Counted from the stretch's first letter, positions 1 to 7,082 are shown. The stretch is DNA of 16,014 nt from JBCCMB01 sp039026555 (GCA_039026555.1 JBCCMB010000058.1:1-16014); one strand, 5' to 3'. Notes: generated by a model not told the origin, from the letters alone. Numbers and translations: made by a program.

Positions 1-225
1 ACAGCCGACGAAGAACGCGCCGTCCGACGCCGTCCGATTCTTCGCCGCTAGGCGCGACATGTGACGCTCCACCGCCAATTCGCCTTGATGATCTGGAAGC
101 CCCTCGATCGTGGTCTTCAGGCGCGCAGATTTTGGGACGTCTTCATAAAACGCATCAACATTCGGCGCGCCGATCACTTGCAACATGTTCGCCCGGTCTT
201 CCGGCGTTAAGGGGAGATACCGCAT
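1..225 (-). CDS. gcvPA: Glycine dehydrogenase (decarboxylating) subunit 1, N-terminal part (cut by window edge)
   Basis: The 75 visible codons begin MRYLPLTPEDRANMLQVIGA, the usual N-terminus of the alpha subunit of the two-subunit P-protein. That subunit pairs with GcvPB, which carries the pyridoxal-phosphate lysine, to decarboxylate glycine and pass the aminomethyl group to lipoyl-GcvH. The gene runs off the left edge, so no active-site region is visible. The start ATG at 225 has a GGAAGGA ribosome-binding site about 10 nt upstream. It is the last visible gene of the gcvT-gcvH-gcvPA operon, and gcvPB would be expected just beyond the edge. A fused P-protein starts differently and is about 950 residues long, so the split form is favoured, though the C-terminal limit cannot be seen. 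Confidence 0.9.
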   Translation of the reverse strand, partial: MRYLPLTPEDRANMLQVIGAPNVDAFYEDVPKSARLKTTIEGLPDHQGELAVERHMSRLAAKNRTASDGAFFVGC

Positions 226-226
226 G

Positions 227-340
227 TCAGCGTCGTCCTTCCATGTCCATGTCCTCGGCGAGCGCAAATTCGCTGGGACTATCCGATTCGCGGAGCGCCG
301 ACCGCCCATCTTCAACCTTGAGTGCTGGCTGGCGATACAT
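227..340 (-). CDS. Possible 37-aa small protein between gcvH and gcvPA
   Basis: An ATG lies four bases after the gcvH stop codon and opens a frame of 37 codons that closes with TGA one base before the gcvPA start, so it fills the 119-base gap between the two genes almost exactly. A GAAGGG motif about 10 nt upstream, inside the end of gcvH, could serve as ribosome-binding site. The predicted peptide begins MYRQPALKVEDGRSALRESD and is hydrophilic, with acidic residues towards its end. It has no signal peptide, membrane segment or recognised motif. The tight fit suggests translational coupling, but a frame this short can arise by chance and the gap may only be spacer. I do not recognise the sequence. 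Confidence 0.3.
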   Translation of the reverse strand: MYRQPALKVEDGRSALRESDSPSEFALAEDMDMEGRR

Positions 341-344
341 AGCT

Positions 345-716
345 TTAGAGCCCTTCACAGAAGGCCGCATAGGCGCTGGCGTCCATCAAAGCGTCAAGCG
401 CAACGACGTCGGCGAGCTTTAGCTTCACGAACCAGCCCTCGCCTTCTGGGTCGGCGTTTACCGTTTCCGGCGCGTCCGCGAGCACGTCATTTGTCGCCGT
501 CACTTCACCGGCGACAGGCGCATAAACGTCCGAGGCGGCTTTCACGCTTTCCACCACGGCCATATCGCCGCCGGCTTCAACTACGCGTCCCATATCTGGG
601 AGTTCGACAAAGACGACATCGCCCAATTGCTCGGCGGCGTATTTGGTGATGCCGACCACGCCCGTATCGCCTTCAATGCGGATCCACTCATGCTCTTCGG
701 TATATTTGACGGTCAT
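345..716 (-). CDS. gcvH: Glycine cleavage system H protein
   Basis: GcvH carries the aminomethyl group of glycine on a lipoyl arm between the P, T and L proteins. The 123-residue length is typical. The lipoyl-attachment region reads VVESVKAASDVYAP, which puts the modified lysine at residue 59. The N-terminus (MTVKYTEEHEWI) and the conserved GITKYAAEQLGDVVFVELP stretch are also canonical. The start ATG follows the gcvT stop by 11 bases, with an AGGGGAAG ribosome-binding site in between, so it is co-transcribed with gcvT under the upstream glycine riboswitch. Lipoylation would come from LipA/LipB or LplA encoded elsewhere. Confidence 0.97.
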   Translation of the reverse strand: MTVKYTEEHEWIRIEGDTGVVGITKYAAEQLGDVVFVELPDMGRVVEAGGDMAVVESVKAASDVYAPVAGEVTATNDVLADAPETVNADPEGEGWFVKLKLADVVALDALMDASAYAAFCEGL

Positions 717-727
717 GATCTTCCCCT

Positions 728-1912
728 TCAGCCCCGATAATAGTTTTGCCGGACGAACGGCGTTTTCACGACTTCCGCCGCCCGCGGCCGCTCGCGCACA
801 ATGATGTCCAATTCCGTCCCAGGCGCTGCGTAGGCGCGCGCGACATAACCCATCGCGATTGGCGCGCCATAGCTCGGCCCCGGTCCGCCCGATGTGATTT
901 TGCCGATGATTTCGCCGGATTTGGTTGCGATGTCCGCACCTTCGCGCGCGGGCGCCTTGTCCAACAATCGAAGCCCCACGCGCCGCTCAGCCGGTTTGTC
1001 CTCGATCTGTTTGAGAATGCGCGCAGCGCCTGGAAAATCCGCCCGTTCGCGCCGCGATTTGGCGACCGCCCAGGTCAGCGACGCCTCCACAGGGGTGCGC
1101 GCGGCGTCCATGTCATGGCCGTAAAGGCATAAACCCGCCTCCAGCCGCAAACTGTCCCGCGCGCCTAATCCGATCGGTTTGACGTCGTTGTGCGCCAGCA
1201 ATGCGTCTGCAAGCGACCGCGCGTGCTCCGTTGGAACGGAAATTTCAAATCCGTCTTCACCGGTATAGCCGGATCGCGACCAGATCGTGTCCATTTCAAC
1301 GCCGTCAATGGTGGTCGGCATGCGGCGCGCATTCATGAACACCATGTTATTCGCCGCCGGGCAGATTTGCGCGGCCACATCCGTCGCTTTGGGCCCTTGC
1401 AACGCCAAAAGCGCGCGATGCTCAGCGCGCAGCAAATTGGCGCGGCCTTTAAGCTTGCGATCAATCAGATCGAAATCAGCGTCTTTACAGGCGGCGTTCA
1501 CCACCAAGAACAACATTCCCTGGCTGTCCGACGTCCAAGCGCGGGCGACCATAAAGTCATCCTCAACGCCGCCATCGTCATTAAGCAGCAATGAATAGCG
1601 CATCTCGCCGCGCTCTAAACCCGCCAAATCGCTGGGCGTCAGCTCCCCCAGCAGAGCGGAAATCGCGGCATGGTCGGCGTCGCTGGCGTCCGGCCCCATG
1701 TCCCAGTCGACTGGTGTGAGAAAACCCTGCCCCATATGGCTGACATCGAACAGACCGGCTTTCTCGCGAACATGATGATGCTCGGCCAATATCCCGCCCG
1801 GGTATTGAATCGGCATTTCATAACCGGCGAAAGGCGCAAACTTAGCGCCCAACGCCTCGTGCAACGCATGAAGCGGGGTTCGTTTAAGATCGTTTGCGAC
1901 GATATCACCCAT
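728..1912 (-). CDS. gcvT: Glycine cleavage system T protein (aminomethyltransferase)
   Basis: GcvT releases ammonia from the aminomethyl-lipoyl H protein and transfers the methylene group to tetrahydrofolate. The 394-residue protein starts with KRTPLHALHEALGAKFAPFAGYEMPIQY, followed by LFDVSHMGQ, both characteristic of the family. The segment SLLLNDDGGVEDDFMV matches the folate-binding part of the GCV_T domain, and RSGYTGEDGFEI is present near residue 215. The C-terminal barrel ends in a PFVRQNYYRG tail. The start at 1912 has a CGGAG ribosome-binding site 5 to 9 nt upstream. That site lies inside the predicted expression platform of the glycine riboswitch. It is the first gene of the operon and shows no sign of truncation. 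Confidence 0.97.
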   Translation of the reverse strand: MGDIVANDLKRTPLHALHEALGAKFAPFAGYEMPIQYPGGILAEHHHVREKAGLFDVSHMGQGFLTPVDWDMGPDASDADHAAISALLGELTPSDLAGLERGEMRYSLLLNDDGGVEDDFMVARAWTSDSQGMLFLVVNAACKDADFDLIDRKLKGRANLLRAEHRALLALQGPKATDVAAQICPAANNMVFMNARRMPTTIDGVEMDTIWSRSGYTGEDGFEISVPTEHARSLADALLAHNDVKPIGLGARDSLRLEAGLCLYGHDMDAARTPVEASLTWAVAKSRRERADFPGAARILKQIEDKPAERRVGLRLLDKAPAREGADIATKSGEIIGKITSGGPGPSYGAPIAMGYVARAYAAPGTELDIIVRERPRAAEVVKTPFVRQNYYRG

Positions 1913-1917
1913 AAAAT

Positions 1918-1966
1918 CTCCGACAGCATTTGCACGCTCGTAAAAGCGCGCGGCCCCAGCTGTCGG
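1918..1966 (-). promoter_or_regulatory. Predicted expression platform of the glycine riboswitch (Shine-Dalgarno sequestration)
   Basis: The segment CCGACAGC (1966-1959) is an exact reverse complement of GCTGTCGG (1927-1920), which runs into the GGAG (1921-1918) ribosome-binding site of gcvT. Four of the bases, 1962-1959, also belong to CAGCT, the 3' strand of the closing stem of the second aptamer. The two pairings therefore exclude each other. With glycine bound the aptamer stem would hold CAGCT and leave the ribosome-binding site free. Without glycine the 8-bp helix would mask it. The complementarity is seen in the sequence, while the switching mechanism is inferred. No poly-U terminator is visible here, which fits control of translation. 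Confidence 0.6.
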
Positions 1967-2151
1967 TTGGGCCTGAAAGATTCACCAGGCGTCTAGACAG
2001 AAACGCGGCTTACTTCTTCGGCGGGCGAGGCGTACAACCTCGCCGCTTTCCAGCTTTTTGGCTCGTCATCGCGGTCCCTGGTGCCTGAGCGTTTCCGGGG
2101 CGGTTGCGCCTTCGGCGGCAAGCTTGCGCTTGCGCTCTCCCGCGCGACGAG
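1952..2151 (-). ncRNA. Tandem glycine riboswitch (two aptamers)
   Basis: Read on the minus strand, the first aptamer shows GGGAGAG (near 2141), GCCGAAGG followed by GCAA (about 2117-2105), and GGAAACGCTCAGGCAC (2096-2081) followed by GGGACCGC. Its closing stem can form between TCGTC (2150-2146) and GACGA (2067-2063). After a short linker, the second aptamer shows CTGGAAAG (from 2052), a perfect GGCGAGG/CCTCGCC hairpin, GCCGAAG with GTAA (about 2022-2011), and AATCTTTCAGGC (1982-1971). It is closed by AGCTG (2055-2051) with CAGCT (1962-1958). These are the hallmark blocks of the gcvT RNA motif, and the placement just ahead of gcvT matches. Binding of glycine is known in this family to turn on gcv expression. 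The internal loop of the second aptamer (GAAGAAGTAA) departs from the more usual G-rich form seen in the first. Confidence 0.92.
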
Positions 2152-2198
2152 TTTGACCGCAACCATGCGACTCGCGTCGAACGATTACGTTGAGTTCG

Positions 2199-2226
2199 AC
2201 ATTAGGCGTCGCGGCGTTCAGGTCAA
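2199..2226 (-). promoter_or_regulatory. Likely sigma-70 promoter of the gcv operon
   Basis: On the minus strand TTGACC (2226-2221) and TAATGT (2204-2199) are separated by 16 bases. The pair sits 22 bases after the argS stop codon and about 50 bases before the first aptamer, so transcription would start near 2192 and include the entire riboswitch. The -35 element matches consensus in five of six positions, and the -10 element is weaker. No intrinsic terminator separates argS from this region, so some read-through from argS into the riboswitch is possible. Confidence 0.5.
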
Positions 2227-2247
2227 TGATTCGGACGCAGGCCTGCG

Positions 2248-4011
2248 CTACATCCGCTCCGGCGCCTCAAGACCGATCAGATAAAGCGCGGTTTCAAGCT
2301 GTTTGAGCGTCGCGACGGCCAAGGCCAGCCGCGTGGCGCGCGTGTCTGCGTCCTTTTCCGCCATGATCGGCGCAGCGGCGTAGAAGCCGGAAAACGCCTG
2401 GGCCAGCGCATAAGCGTGTTCGCAGACCAAATGCGGCGTGCGCTTCGCATACGCCGCCGCCAACACGCTTTCAAACGCGTCCAGCTCCAACGCGAGCGCG
2501 CGTTCCGCCGGCAACTCGATGCTGATGTCGCCGGGCGTCACGCCCTCTTCATCCGCTCGGCGCAGCAGGGATTTAATGCGAACCGCCGCGTAGAGAAGAT
2601 AAGGACCGGTCTTGCCCTCAAACGTCATGAAGCGATCCAGGTCGAACACATAATTCGTCGTGCGAACATTCGACAAATCGGCGAATTTGAGCGCTGCGAT
2701 CGCCACTTTGTCCGCGATATCCGCGCGCTCTTCATCCTCAAACTCTGTCCCAAAACCGGCGTCCGCAATGCGCTTTGTCGCCGCCTCCCGAGCCTGAGAA
2801 ATAAGATCATGCAGCTTTAAGACGCCGCCTTCTCGCGTTTTGAACGGACGTCCATCCGTGCCGTTCATAGTGCCGAAACCCAAATGCTCCAACTCGGCTT
2901 CCGGCAAATAGCCGGCTAGGTCGGACGCGCGAAAAACCTGTTCAAAATGAAGAGCTTGTCGTTGATCGACGACGTATAGCGACAATTCCGGATCGACCTC
3001 TCGCTTGCGATCCAAAATGGTCGCCAGATCGGTCGCATGATAGCCGCTGGCGCCCTGCGAGTTGACCAGCATAAAGGGAGGGATCTCTTTCTTGTCATCC
3101 TCGCGTTCAATAGGAATGATCCAAGCGCCGTCGTCCAGCACCGCGACACGCTTAGATTTCAGCTCTTTGACCATTTCAGGGATGAGGGCCGCCGCATCCG
3201 CTTCGCCCTTCCAAAGGTCGAAATGCACGCCCAGCGCGCTGTATTCGCGTTCCAGACCGATTTGCGTCACATCGACGAAATGCCACCACAACGCCCGATA
3301 GCCGGGCCGACCGGCCTGCAATTCAGCGGTCGCGATTTGCGCGGCTTCGCGGCGGGAGGGCTTTTCTTTCGCCTTCGCGGAGGCTTGCGGATAAAGCCGC
3401 TCCAAATCTTCTATGGAGACGGGGCTCTCCTCCGGATAAGGCCCCTCAAACGCCGCATCGAAATAGGGCAATTCCGGCTGCTCGTCTGCGATTTCGGTGA
3501 TCAGCAAGCCCATTTGCAGGCCCCAATCGCCAAGATGGACGTCGCTTGTGGTTTTATCGCCCAAAAATTTGAACAGGCGCTGCAAACTGTCGCCGATAAT
3601 CGCCGCGCGCAAATGGCCGACATGCATGGGCTTTGCGACATTCGGGCCGCCAAAATCCAACATCACGCGTCTCGGCGCATAGACGCGGCCGCCGCCTGCT
3701 TGCGGGTCGTCTGCTATCACCGAAATACGATGCGACAGAGCCTCCGGGGTGACGATGATGTTTAAAAAGCCGGGTCCCGCCACCTCAACAGACGACACTA
3801 ATGGATGGTCTTTGAGGCGATCTGCGATCTCGCCGGCAATCTCGCGCGGATTGCGCTTGGCCTGTTTCGCCGCCGCCATAGCGCCATTGCACTGAAAATC
3901 CGCTAATTCAGGACGGTTCGACCGGCCAACAGCGCCGAAACGCACGTCCAAACCAGACGCCGCAAAGGCCTCGCCCGCTGCAGCGCTCAACTCGCTTGCA
4001 ATATCCGCCAT
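2248..4011 (-). CDS. argS: Arginyl-tRNA synthetase
   Basis: This class I aminoacyl-tRNA synthetase charges tRNA-Arg in the cytoplasm. The 587-residue protein has the N-terminal additional domain (FQCNGAMAAAK near residue 40), then PNVAKPMHVGHLRAAIIGD with the HVGH signature at 130-133. The region MNGTDGRPFKTREGG stands in place of a canonical KMSKS, which many ArgS proteins lack. It ends LIGLEAPERM, the usual ArgS C-terminus. The frame opens further upstream with a TTG at 4026, but I choose the ATG at 4011 because GGGCGGG precedes it at suitable spacing and the ArgS-like sequence begins there. It follows the lipoprotein gene by 32 bases and is probably co-transcribed with it. Confidence 0.96.
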   Translation of the reverse strand: MADIASELSAAAGEAFAASGLDVRFGAVGRSNRPELADFQCNGAMAAAKQAKRNPREIAGEIADRLKDHPLVSSVEVAGPGFLNIIVTPEALSHRISVIADDPQAGGGRVYAPRRVMLDFGGPNVAKPMHVGHLRAAIIGDSLQRLFKFLGDKTTSDVHLGDWGLQMGLLITEIADEQPELPYFDAAFEGPYPEESPVSIEDLERLYPQASAKAKEKPSRREAAQIATAELQAGRPGYRALWWHFVDVTQIGLEREYSALGVHFDLWKGEADAAALIPEMVKELKSKRVAVLDDGAWIIPIEREDDKKEIPPFMLVNSQGASGYHATDLATILDRKREVDPELSLYVVDQRQALHFEQVFRASDLAGYLPEAELEHLGFGTMNGTDGRPFKTREGGVLKLHDLISQAREAATKRIADAGFGTEFEDEERADIADKVAIAALKFADLSNVRTTNYVFDLDRFMTFEGKTGPYLLYAAVRIKSLLRRADEEGVTPGDISIELPAERALALELDAFESVLAAAYAKRTPHLVCEHAYALAQAFSGFYAAAPIMAEKDADTRATRLALAVATLKQLETALYLIGLEAPERM

Positions 4012-4043
4012 CAGATGCCCGCCCAAATGCCTTCCGTGCGACC

Positions 4044-4643
4044 TTATCCGCCGGCGTTGACGCGGAAGCGCTTACCCTGACGGTTGAAGTCTAATTGCGC
4101 GTCGGTGAGTTCAAATCCCACCAAGATCTCGAAATTGACGCCGGAGATACCGGCGTTCGCTCGCGGAATCGTGATTCGATCAATGCGTTCGCGAACGGCG
4201 GCGCGATCGGCCCCATCTCTAAACTCCACATCGATGTCAAAGACTTCCTTTTCGATCACGACCAAATCGCGGCGCGTCACCGCAACAAAATACTGATAGG
4301 TATGTTCGTCGCCTGCGGCCGCCGGCCCGCGCCCAAACGCAAAATCAATGTCCAATTCCATTGTGATGGGATCATCGTCGACATACCGGCAATATCCCTG
4401 GACGGAGGACACTTCGCCAGTGAAACCGACATTGTTGTAAACTTCGCGATCGCCTACGATTTCGACCAGACGCGATGCGTCGTAAAGCGCCGCCGTGACC
4501 GGACATGGACCCACGTTCGGCGTGCTCTCAAAGGCGTTGCTAACCGTTCCGCATCCGCTGAGAAGAGCCGTCGCCAGCGCCGTCGACGAGATCGCTAATT
4601 TCCGCCCAAAAGACCTATCGCTCACGTATTCACCTCGCGACAT
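4044..4643 (-). CDS. Lipoprotein of unknown function
   Basis: The 199-residue product has a lipoprotein signal: a basic stretch (SFGRK), a hydrophobic core, and the lipobox LLSGC with the lipidated cysteine at residue 31. Glycine and threonine follow the cysteine, with no aspartate at +2, so outer-membrane sorting is likely. Two further cysteines (47 and 85) could pair. The rest looks like a beta-rich periplasmic domain with no motif I can name. The open frame extends upstream to 4934 but that part lies over ispH and is not coding. The ATG at 4643 has AGGG at good spacing. A GTG at 4625 with AGGTGA upstream is an equally plausible start and gives a tighter signal peptide. A weak promoter-like pair, TTGCGC/TATCAC with a 17-base gap, lies at 4731-4703. 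The gene precedes argS. Confidence 0.8.
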   Translation of the reverse strand: MSRGEYVSDRSFGRKLAISSTALATALLSGCGTVSNAFESTPNVGPCPVTAALYDASRLVEIVGDREVYNNVGFTGEVSSVQGYCRYVDDDPITMELDIDFAFGRGPAAAGDEHTYQYFVAVTRRDLVVIEKEVFDIDVEFRDGADRAAVRERIDRITIPRANAGISGVNFEILVGFELTDAQLDFNRQGKRFRVNAGG

Positions 4644-4769
4644 GTCGCCCTGGAGTTGCAGCTTAGCCTTCCCTCCGGGCGATGCGACTGACATAGAAGG
4701 GCGTGATAGCCTTCGCGCAGCGTCGGCGCAATGTCGCGACGTTGCGTTATACATCGGAGCCGCCCCTCC

Positions 4770-5753
4770 ATGGATCCAAGTTCGGACCCGACACGCCCGC
4801 CTCTCGCCATTCTGCTCGCCGCTCCGCGCGGGTTTTGCGCAGGCGTGGACCGCGCGATCCAAATCGTCGAGCAAGCCATCGATAAATGGGGCGCGCCCGT
4901 CTATGTGCGTCATGAAATCGTTCACAATCGCCATGTGGTGGAGCGTCTAGAGCGCTTGGGCGCAGTGTTTGTGGACGAGTTGGACCAGTGCCCAGATGAT
5001 CGGCCGGTCGTTTTTTCCGCACATGGCGTACCCAAAGCCGTTCCCGCCGAAGCAGATAAGCGCAGTTTGACGTATGTGGACGCCACCTGCCCACTCGTAT
5101 CAAAAGTACATATGGAGGCGCAGCGGCATTCACGAAACGGCCTCCACACGCTGCTCATCGGTCATGAGGGCCATCCCGAAGTGGTCGGCACAATGGGCCA
5201 AGCGCCCGACGGCGCGATGACTTTGATCGAAACGCTAGACGATGCGGCGAACTTTACGCCGACGGACGATGCGCGCTTAGCGTATGTCACGCAAACCACC
5301 CTATCGGTCGATGATACGGCGGATATTGTCGCGGCGCTTAAAGCGCGTTTCCCGGCCATCGCCGAGCCGGCCAAAGACGATATTTGCTATGCCACCACCA
5401 ACCGCCAAGAAGCGGTGAAAGCGATGGCCCCCAAAGCGGATCTGGTGCTGGTTCTCGGCGCGCCGAATTCCTCCAACTCTATGCGTCTTGTGGAAGTGGC
5501 GAGCCGCGCGGGCGCCCGGGATGCGCGGCTGATCGGCTCGGCGGAAGATATTGATTGGGCCTGGTTTGAGAACATCCAAACCTTGGGCCTTACCGCCGGC
5601 GCATCGGCGCCTGAGAATTTGGTGCAAGGCGTCGTCGCCGCCTGTCGCGCACGGTTCAACGCCGAGGTCCATGATATTCGCACCGCAGAGGAGAACGTGG
5701 TGTTCCGAGTTCCCCGCGTGTTGGAAAAAGCCGACGAAGCTGCGCCGCGCTAG
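4770..5753 (+). CDS. ispH: 4-hydroxy-3-methylbut-2-enyl diphosphate reductase
   Basis: IspH (LytB) performs the last step of the MEP pathway, reducing HMBPP to isopentenyl and dimethylallyl diphosphate with a [4Fe-4S] cluster. The three cluster cysteines are C23 (GFCAGVDRAI), C107 (DATCPLV) and C206 (ICYATTNRQ). The substrate-binding residues H52 (VHN), H85 (SAHGV), H135 and E137 (GHPEVVG) sit at the offsets expected from the E. coli enzyme. The 327-residue length is typical. An earlier in-frame ATG exists at 4731, but the family alignment starts close to residue 12 and CGGAG lies 10 bases ahead of 4770, so the later ATG is preferred. The gene is divergent from the lipoprotein and ends 5 bases from the converging second lipoprotein, leaving no room for a terminator. 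Confidence 0.97.
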   Translation: MDPSSDPTRPPLAILLAAPRGFCAGVDRAIQIVEQAIDKWGAPVYVRHEIVHNRHVVERLERLGAVFVDELDQCPDDRPVVFSAHGVPKAVPAEADKRSLTYVDATCPLVSKVHMEAQRHSRNGLHTLLIGHEGHPEVVGTMGQAPDGAMTLIETLDDAANFTPTDDARLAYVTQTTLSVDDTADIVAALKARFPAIAEPAKDDICYATTNRQEAVKAMAPKADLVLVLGAPNSSNSMRLVEVASRAGARDARLIGSAEDIDWAWFENIQTLGLTAGASAPENLVQGVVAACRARFNAEVHDIRTAEENVVFRVPRVLEKADEAAPR

Positions 5754-5758
5754 AGGCC

Positions 5759-6307
5759 TTACTCCACGCTGCAGAAACCGGGCGGCGCGCCTTCGATTGT
5801 TCCGCTGACCGCCTCTTCGCCGGCTTTGCACCCGACCCCAACCAAGGCGGAAGACGCTTCCGCGACCCAGTCGCTGCGAGCCTGCAACTCATTGAGCGAG
5901 ATCGAATAATCCGGCGCCGCCAGCACCCAATAGGGCAATTGAATGGGCGCGCACACCGGATCATCAGCCGCCGCCACGCCTTCTCCACAAACCACATCAC
6001 GCAAGCGGACCAGGTCCAGGGCGGCGAACCGTAAATTGTCGTCGATGCGCTGTACGTCGCTTTCTTCGCGCTCGACGTCCGCGCCGGATTTCAACATGGC
6101 GCCTTCACGCGCGCGATTGATCAAAACGCCCCAGCGTCCTGATTCGATGATCAACACCCAAGGATCGACGCTGTCTTCTTCGCCGGTTTCGGCGACGTCC
6201 GACGGCGGGTCCGAAACCGCTATATCGGTATCGGGCGCCCCGCCATCCCCGCAAGCGGCGAGCGTCAGCGCTGAGGCCGCGGCGAGAAAACGCGTAGAGA
6301 TCAGCAT
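5759..6307 (-). CDS. Small lipoprotein of unknown function
   Basis: The 182-residue protein has a textbook lipoprotein signal peptide, MLISTRFLAAASALTLAAC, with the lipidated cysteine at residue 19. A low-complexity acidic linker follows (about residues 20-48), then a domain rich in alpha-helix-forming residues. Four cysteines near the C-terminus (in VVCGEG, PVCAPI, GVGCKA and the final PGFCSVE) could form two disulfides in the periplasm. I do not recognise the family. The start is well supported by CAGGAG seven bases upstream. The ribosome-binding site overlaps one arm of an 11-bp palindrome, CCTGAATCAGG (6316-6326). The gene is monocistronic by position, divergent from the FrnE-like gene and convergent with ispH. 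Confidence 0.85.
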   Translation of the reverse strand: MLISTRFLAAASALTLAACGDGGAPDTDIAVSDPPSDVAETGEEDSVDPWVLIIESGRWGVLINRAREGAMLKSGADVEREESDVQRIDDNLRFAALDLVRLRDVVCGEGVAAADDPVCAPIQLPYWVLAAPDYSISLNELQARSDWVAEASSALVGVGCKAGEEAVSGTIEGAPPGFCSVE

Positions 6308-6355
6308 AACACGCTCCTGAATCAGGTTAGGTCGAGCCTAGTTCAAGCCGGCCGT

Positions 6356-6384
6356 TTGAGCGAGCGTTGATCCAAGGCTATGCT
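6356..6384 (+). promoter_or_regulatory. Predicted promoter giving a leaderless frnE-like mRNA
   Basis: TTGAGC (6356-6361) and TATGCT (6379-6384) are separated by exactly 17 bases. The expected transcription start, 6 to 8 bases past the -10 element, falls on or next to the ATG at 6391. That ATG has no Shine-Dalgarno sequence, which fits a leaderless transcript. The hexamers match consensus in four of six positions each, so this is a moderate prediction that needs a mapped 5' end. Confidence 0.5.
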
Positions 6385-6390
6385 CGTTCT

Positions 6391-7074
6391 ATGACAATCT
6401 TACTGGAAATGGTCTCGGACGTCGTTTGCCCATGGTGCTGGCTGGGGCTGCGTCGTGTGTCGCGCGCCTTGGAAGACAGCTGCGTGGATGAAGACCGCGT
6501 CGAGCTTCGGTTTCGCCCTTTTGAACTCGACCCAAACGTCCCGCCCGAAGGCGTCGACTACAAAGATTATATGAATAAGCGAATTAACGGTCCGGGCGTA
6601 GATGACGCCCAGAAGGAGCGCTTCGCGGCCATGCGCGCAGCGTTAGAGGCGTATGGCGAGGAAGAAGGCCTTCCATTTGATTTTCAGAACATGAAACATC
6701 GTCCCAATTCGTTCGATGCGCATCGCCTGGTGCGCTGGGCGCAGGGGCAAGGCCGCGGCGCTGCTGCGAAAGAAGCGCTGTTTCACGCCTATTTCGCGGA
6801 AAATCGCAATGTCGGCGATCACGCCGTGCTGGTAGATATCGCGACGCAAATCGGCCTGGACGCAGATGTGGTGTCAAGACTGCTGTCGGAAGATGCGGAC
6901 AAGGACGCGGTGCGCCGAGAAGCGCAATTTTTCCGCGATCTAGGGGTGGGCGGCGTTCCGACGCTAATTGCGGATCGACGCATCGCGCTGCAAGGCGCTG
7001 AAAGCCCGGAGAAGATATTGAAACTGATCGAAGCCGCCGAAAAGTCCGCGCCGGAAGAACGCCCAGCCGGCTGA
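6391..7074 (+). CDS. DsbA-family thiol oxidoreductase, FrnE-like
   Basis: The 227-residue product belongs to the FrnE branch of the DsbA/2-hydroxychromene-2-carboxylate isomerase-like thioredoxin fold. The N-terminal strand is followed by the redox motif CPWC (C13, C16) and WLGLRR. The conserved FRPFELDPN follows near residue 41, HRPNSFDAHRL at 103-113, and the cis-proline loop GVGGVPTLI (P190). There is no signal peptide, so it should act in the cytoplasm, possibly in disulfide exchange or oxidative-stress tolerance. The frame could open at a TTG at 6367, but the ATG at 6391 fits the family start. It is convergent with the ABC exporter gene, with 8 bases between the stop codons. Confidence 0.9.
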   Translation: MTILLEMVSDVVCPWCWLGLRRVSRALEDSCVDEDRVELRFRPFELDPNVPPEGVDYKDYMNKRINGPGVDDAQKERFAAMRAALEAYGEEEGLPFDFQNMKHRPNSFDAHRLVRWAQGQGRGAAAKEALFHAYFAENRNVGDHAVLVDIATQIGLDADVVSRLLSEDADKDAVRREAQFFRDLGVGGVPTLIADRRIALQGAESPEKILKLIEAAEKSAPEERPAG

Positions 7075-7082
7075 ACTTCAGG

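Noticed and set aside
2228..2232. GANTC (CcrM-type) site next to the gcv -35 element as a cell-cycle methylation switch
   Set aside because: Other GANTC sites occur inside gcvPA, the gcv leader, and the region ahead of the 5759-6307 lipoprotein, so the position near this promoter is not distinctive without a genome-wide test.
3037..3765. 242-codon plus-strand frame inside argS
   Set aside because: It is antisense to a well-conserved part of argS with no supporting motif or ribosome-binding site, so it is a shadow frame.
4644..4934. Upstream extension of the minus-strand lipoprotein frame over the start of ispH
   Set aside because: The lipoprotein signal peptide begins near residue 98 of the long frame, and the overlapped plus strand encodes a canonical IspH N-terminus.
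5301..5831. 176-codon minus-strand frame across the end of ispH
   Set aside because: It is antisense to the conserved ispH sequence, rich in Arg/Gly/His as shadow frames are in GC-rich DNA, and has no recognisable motif.
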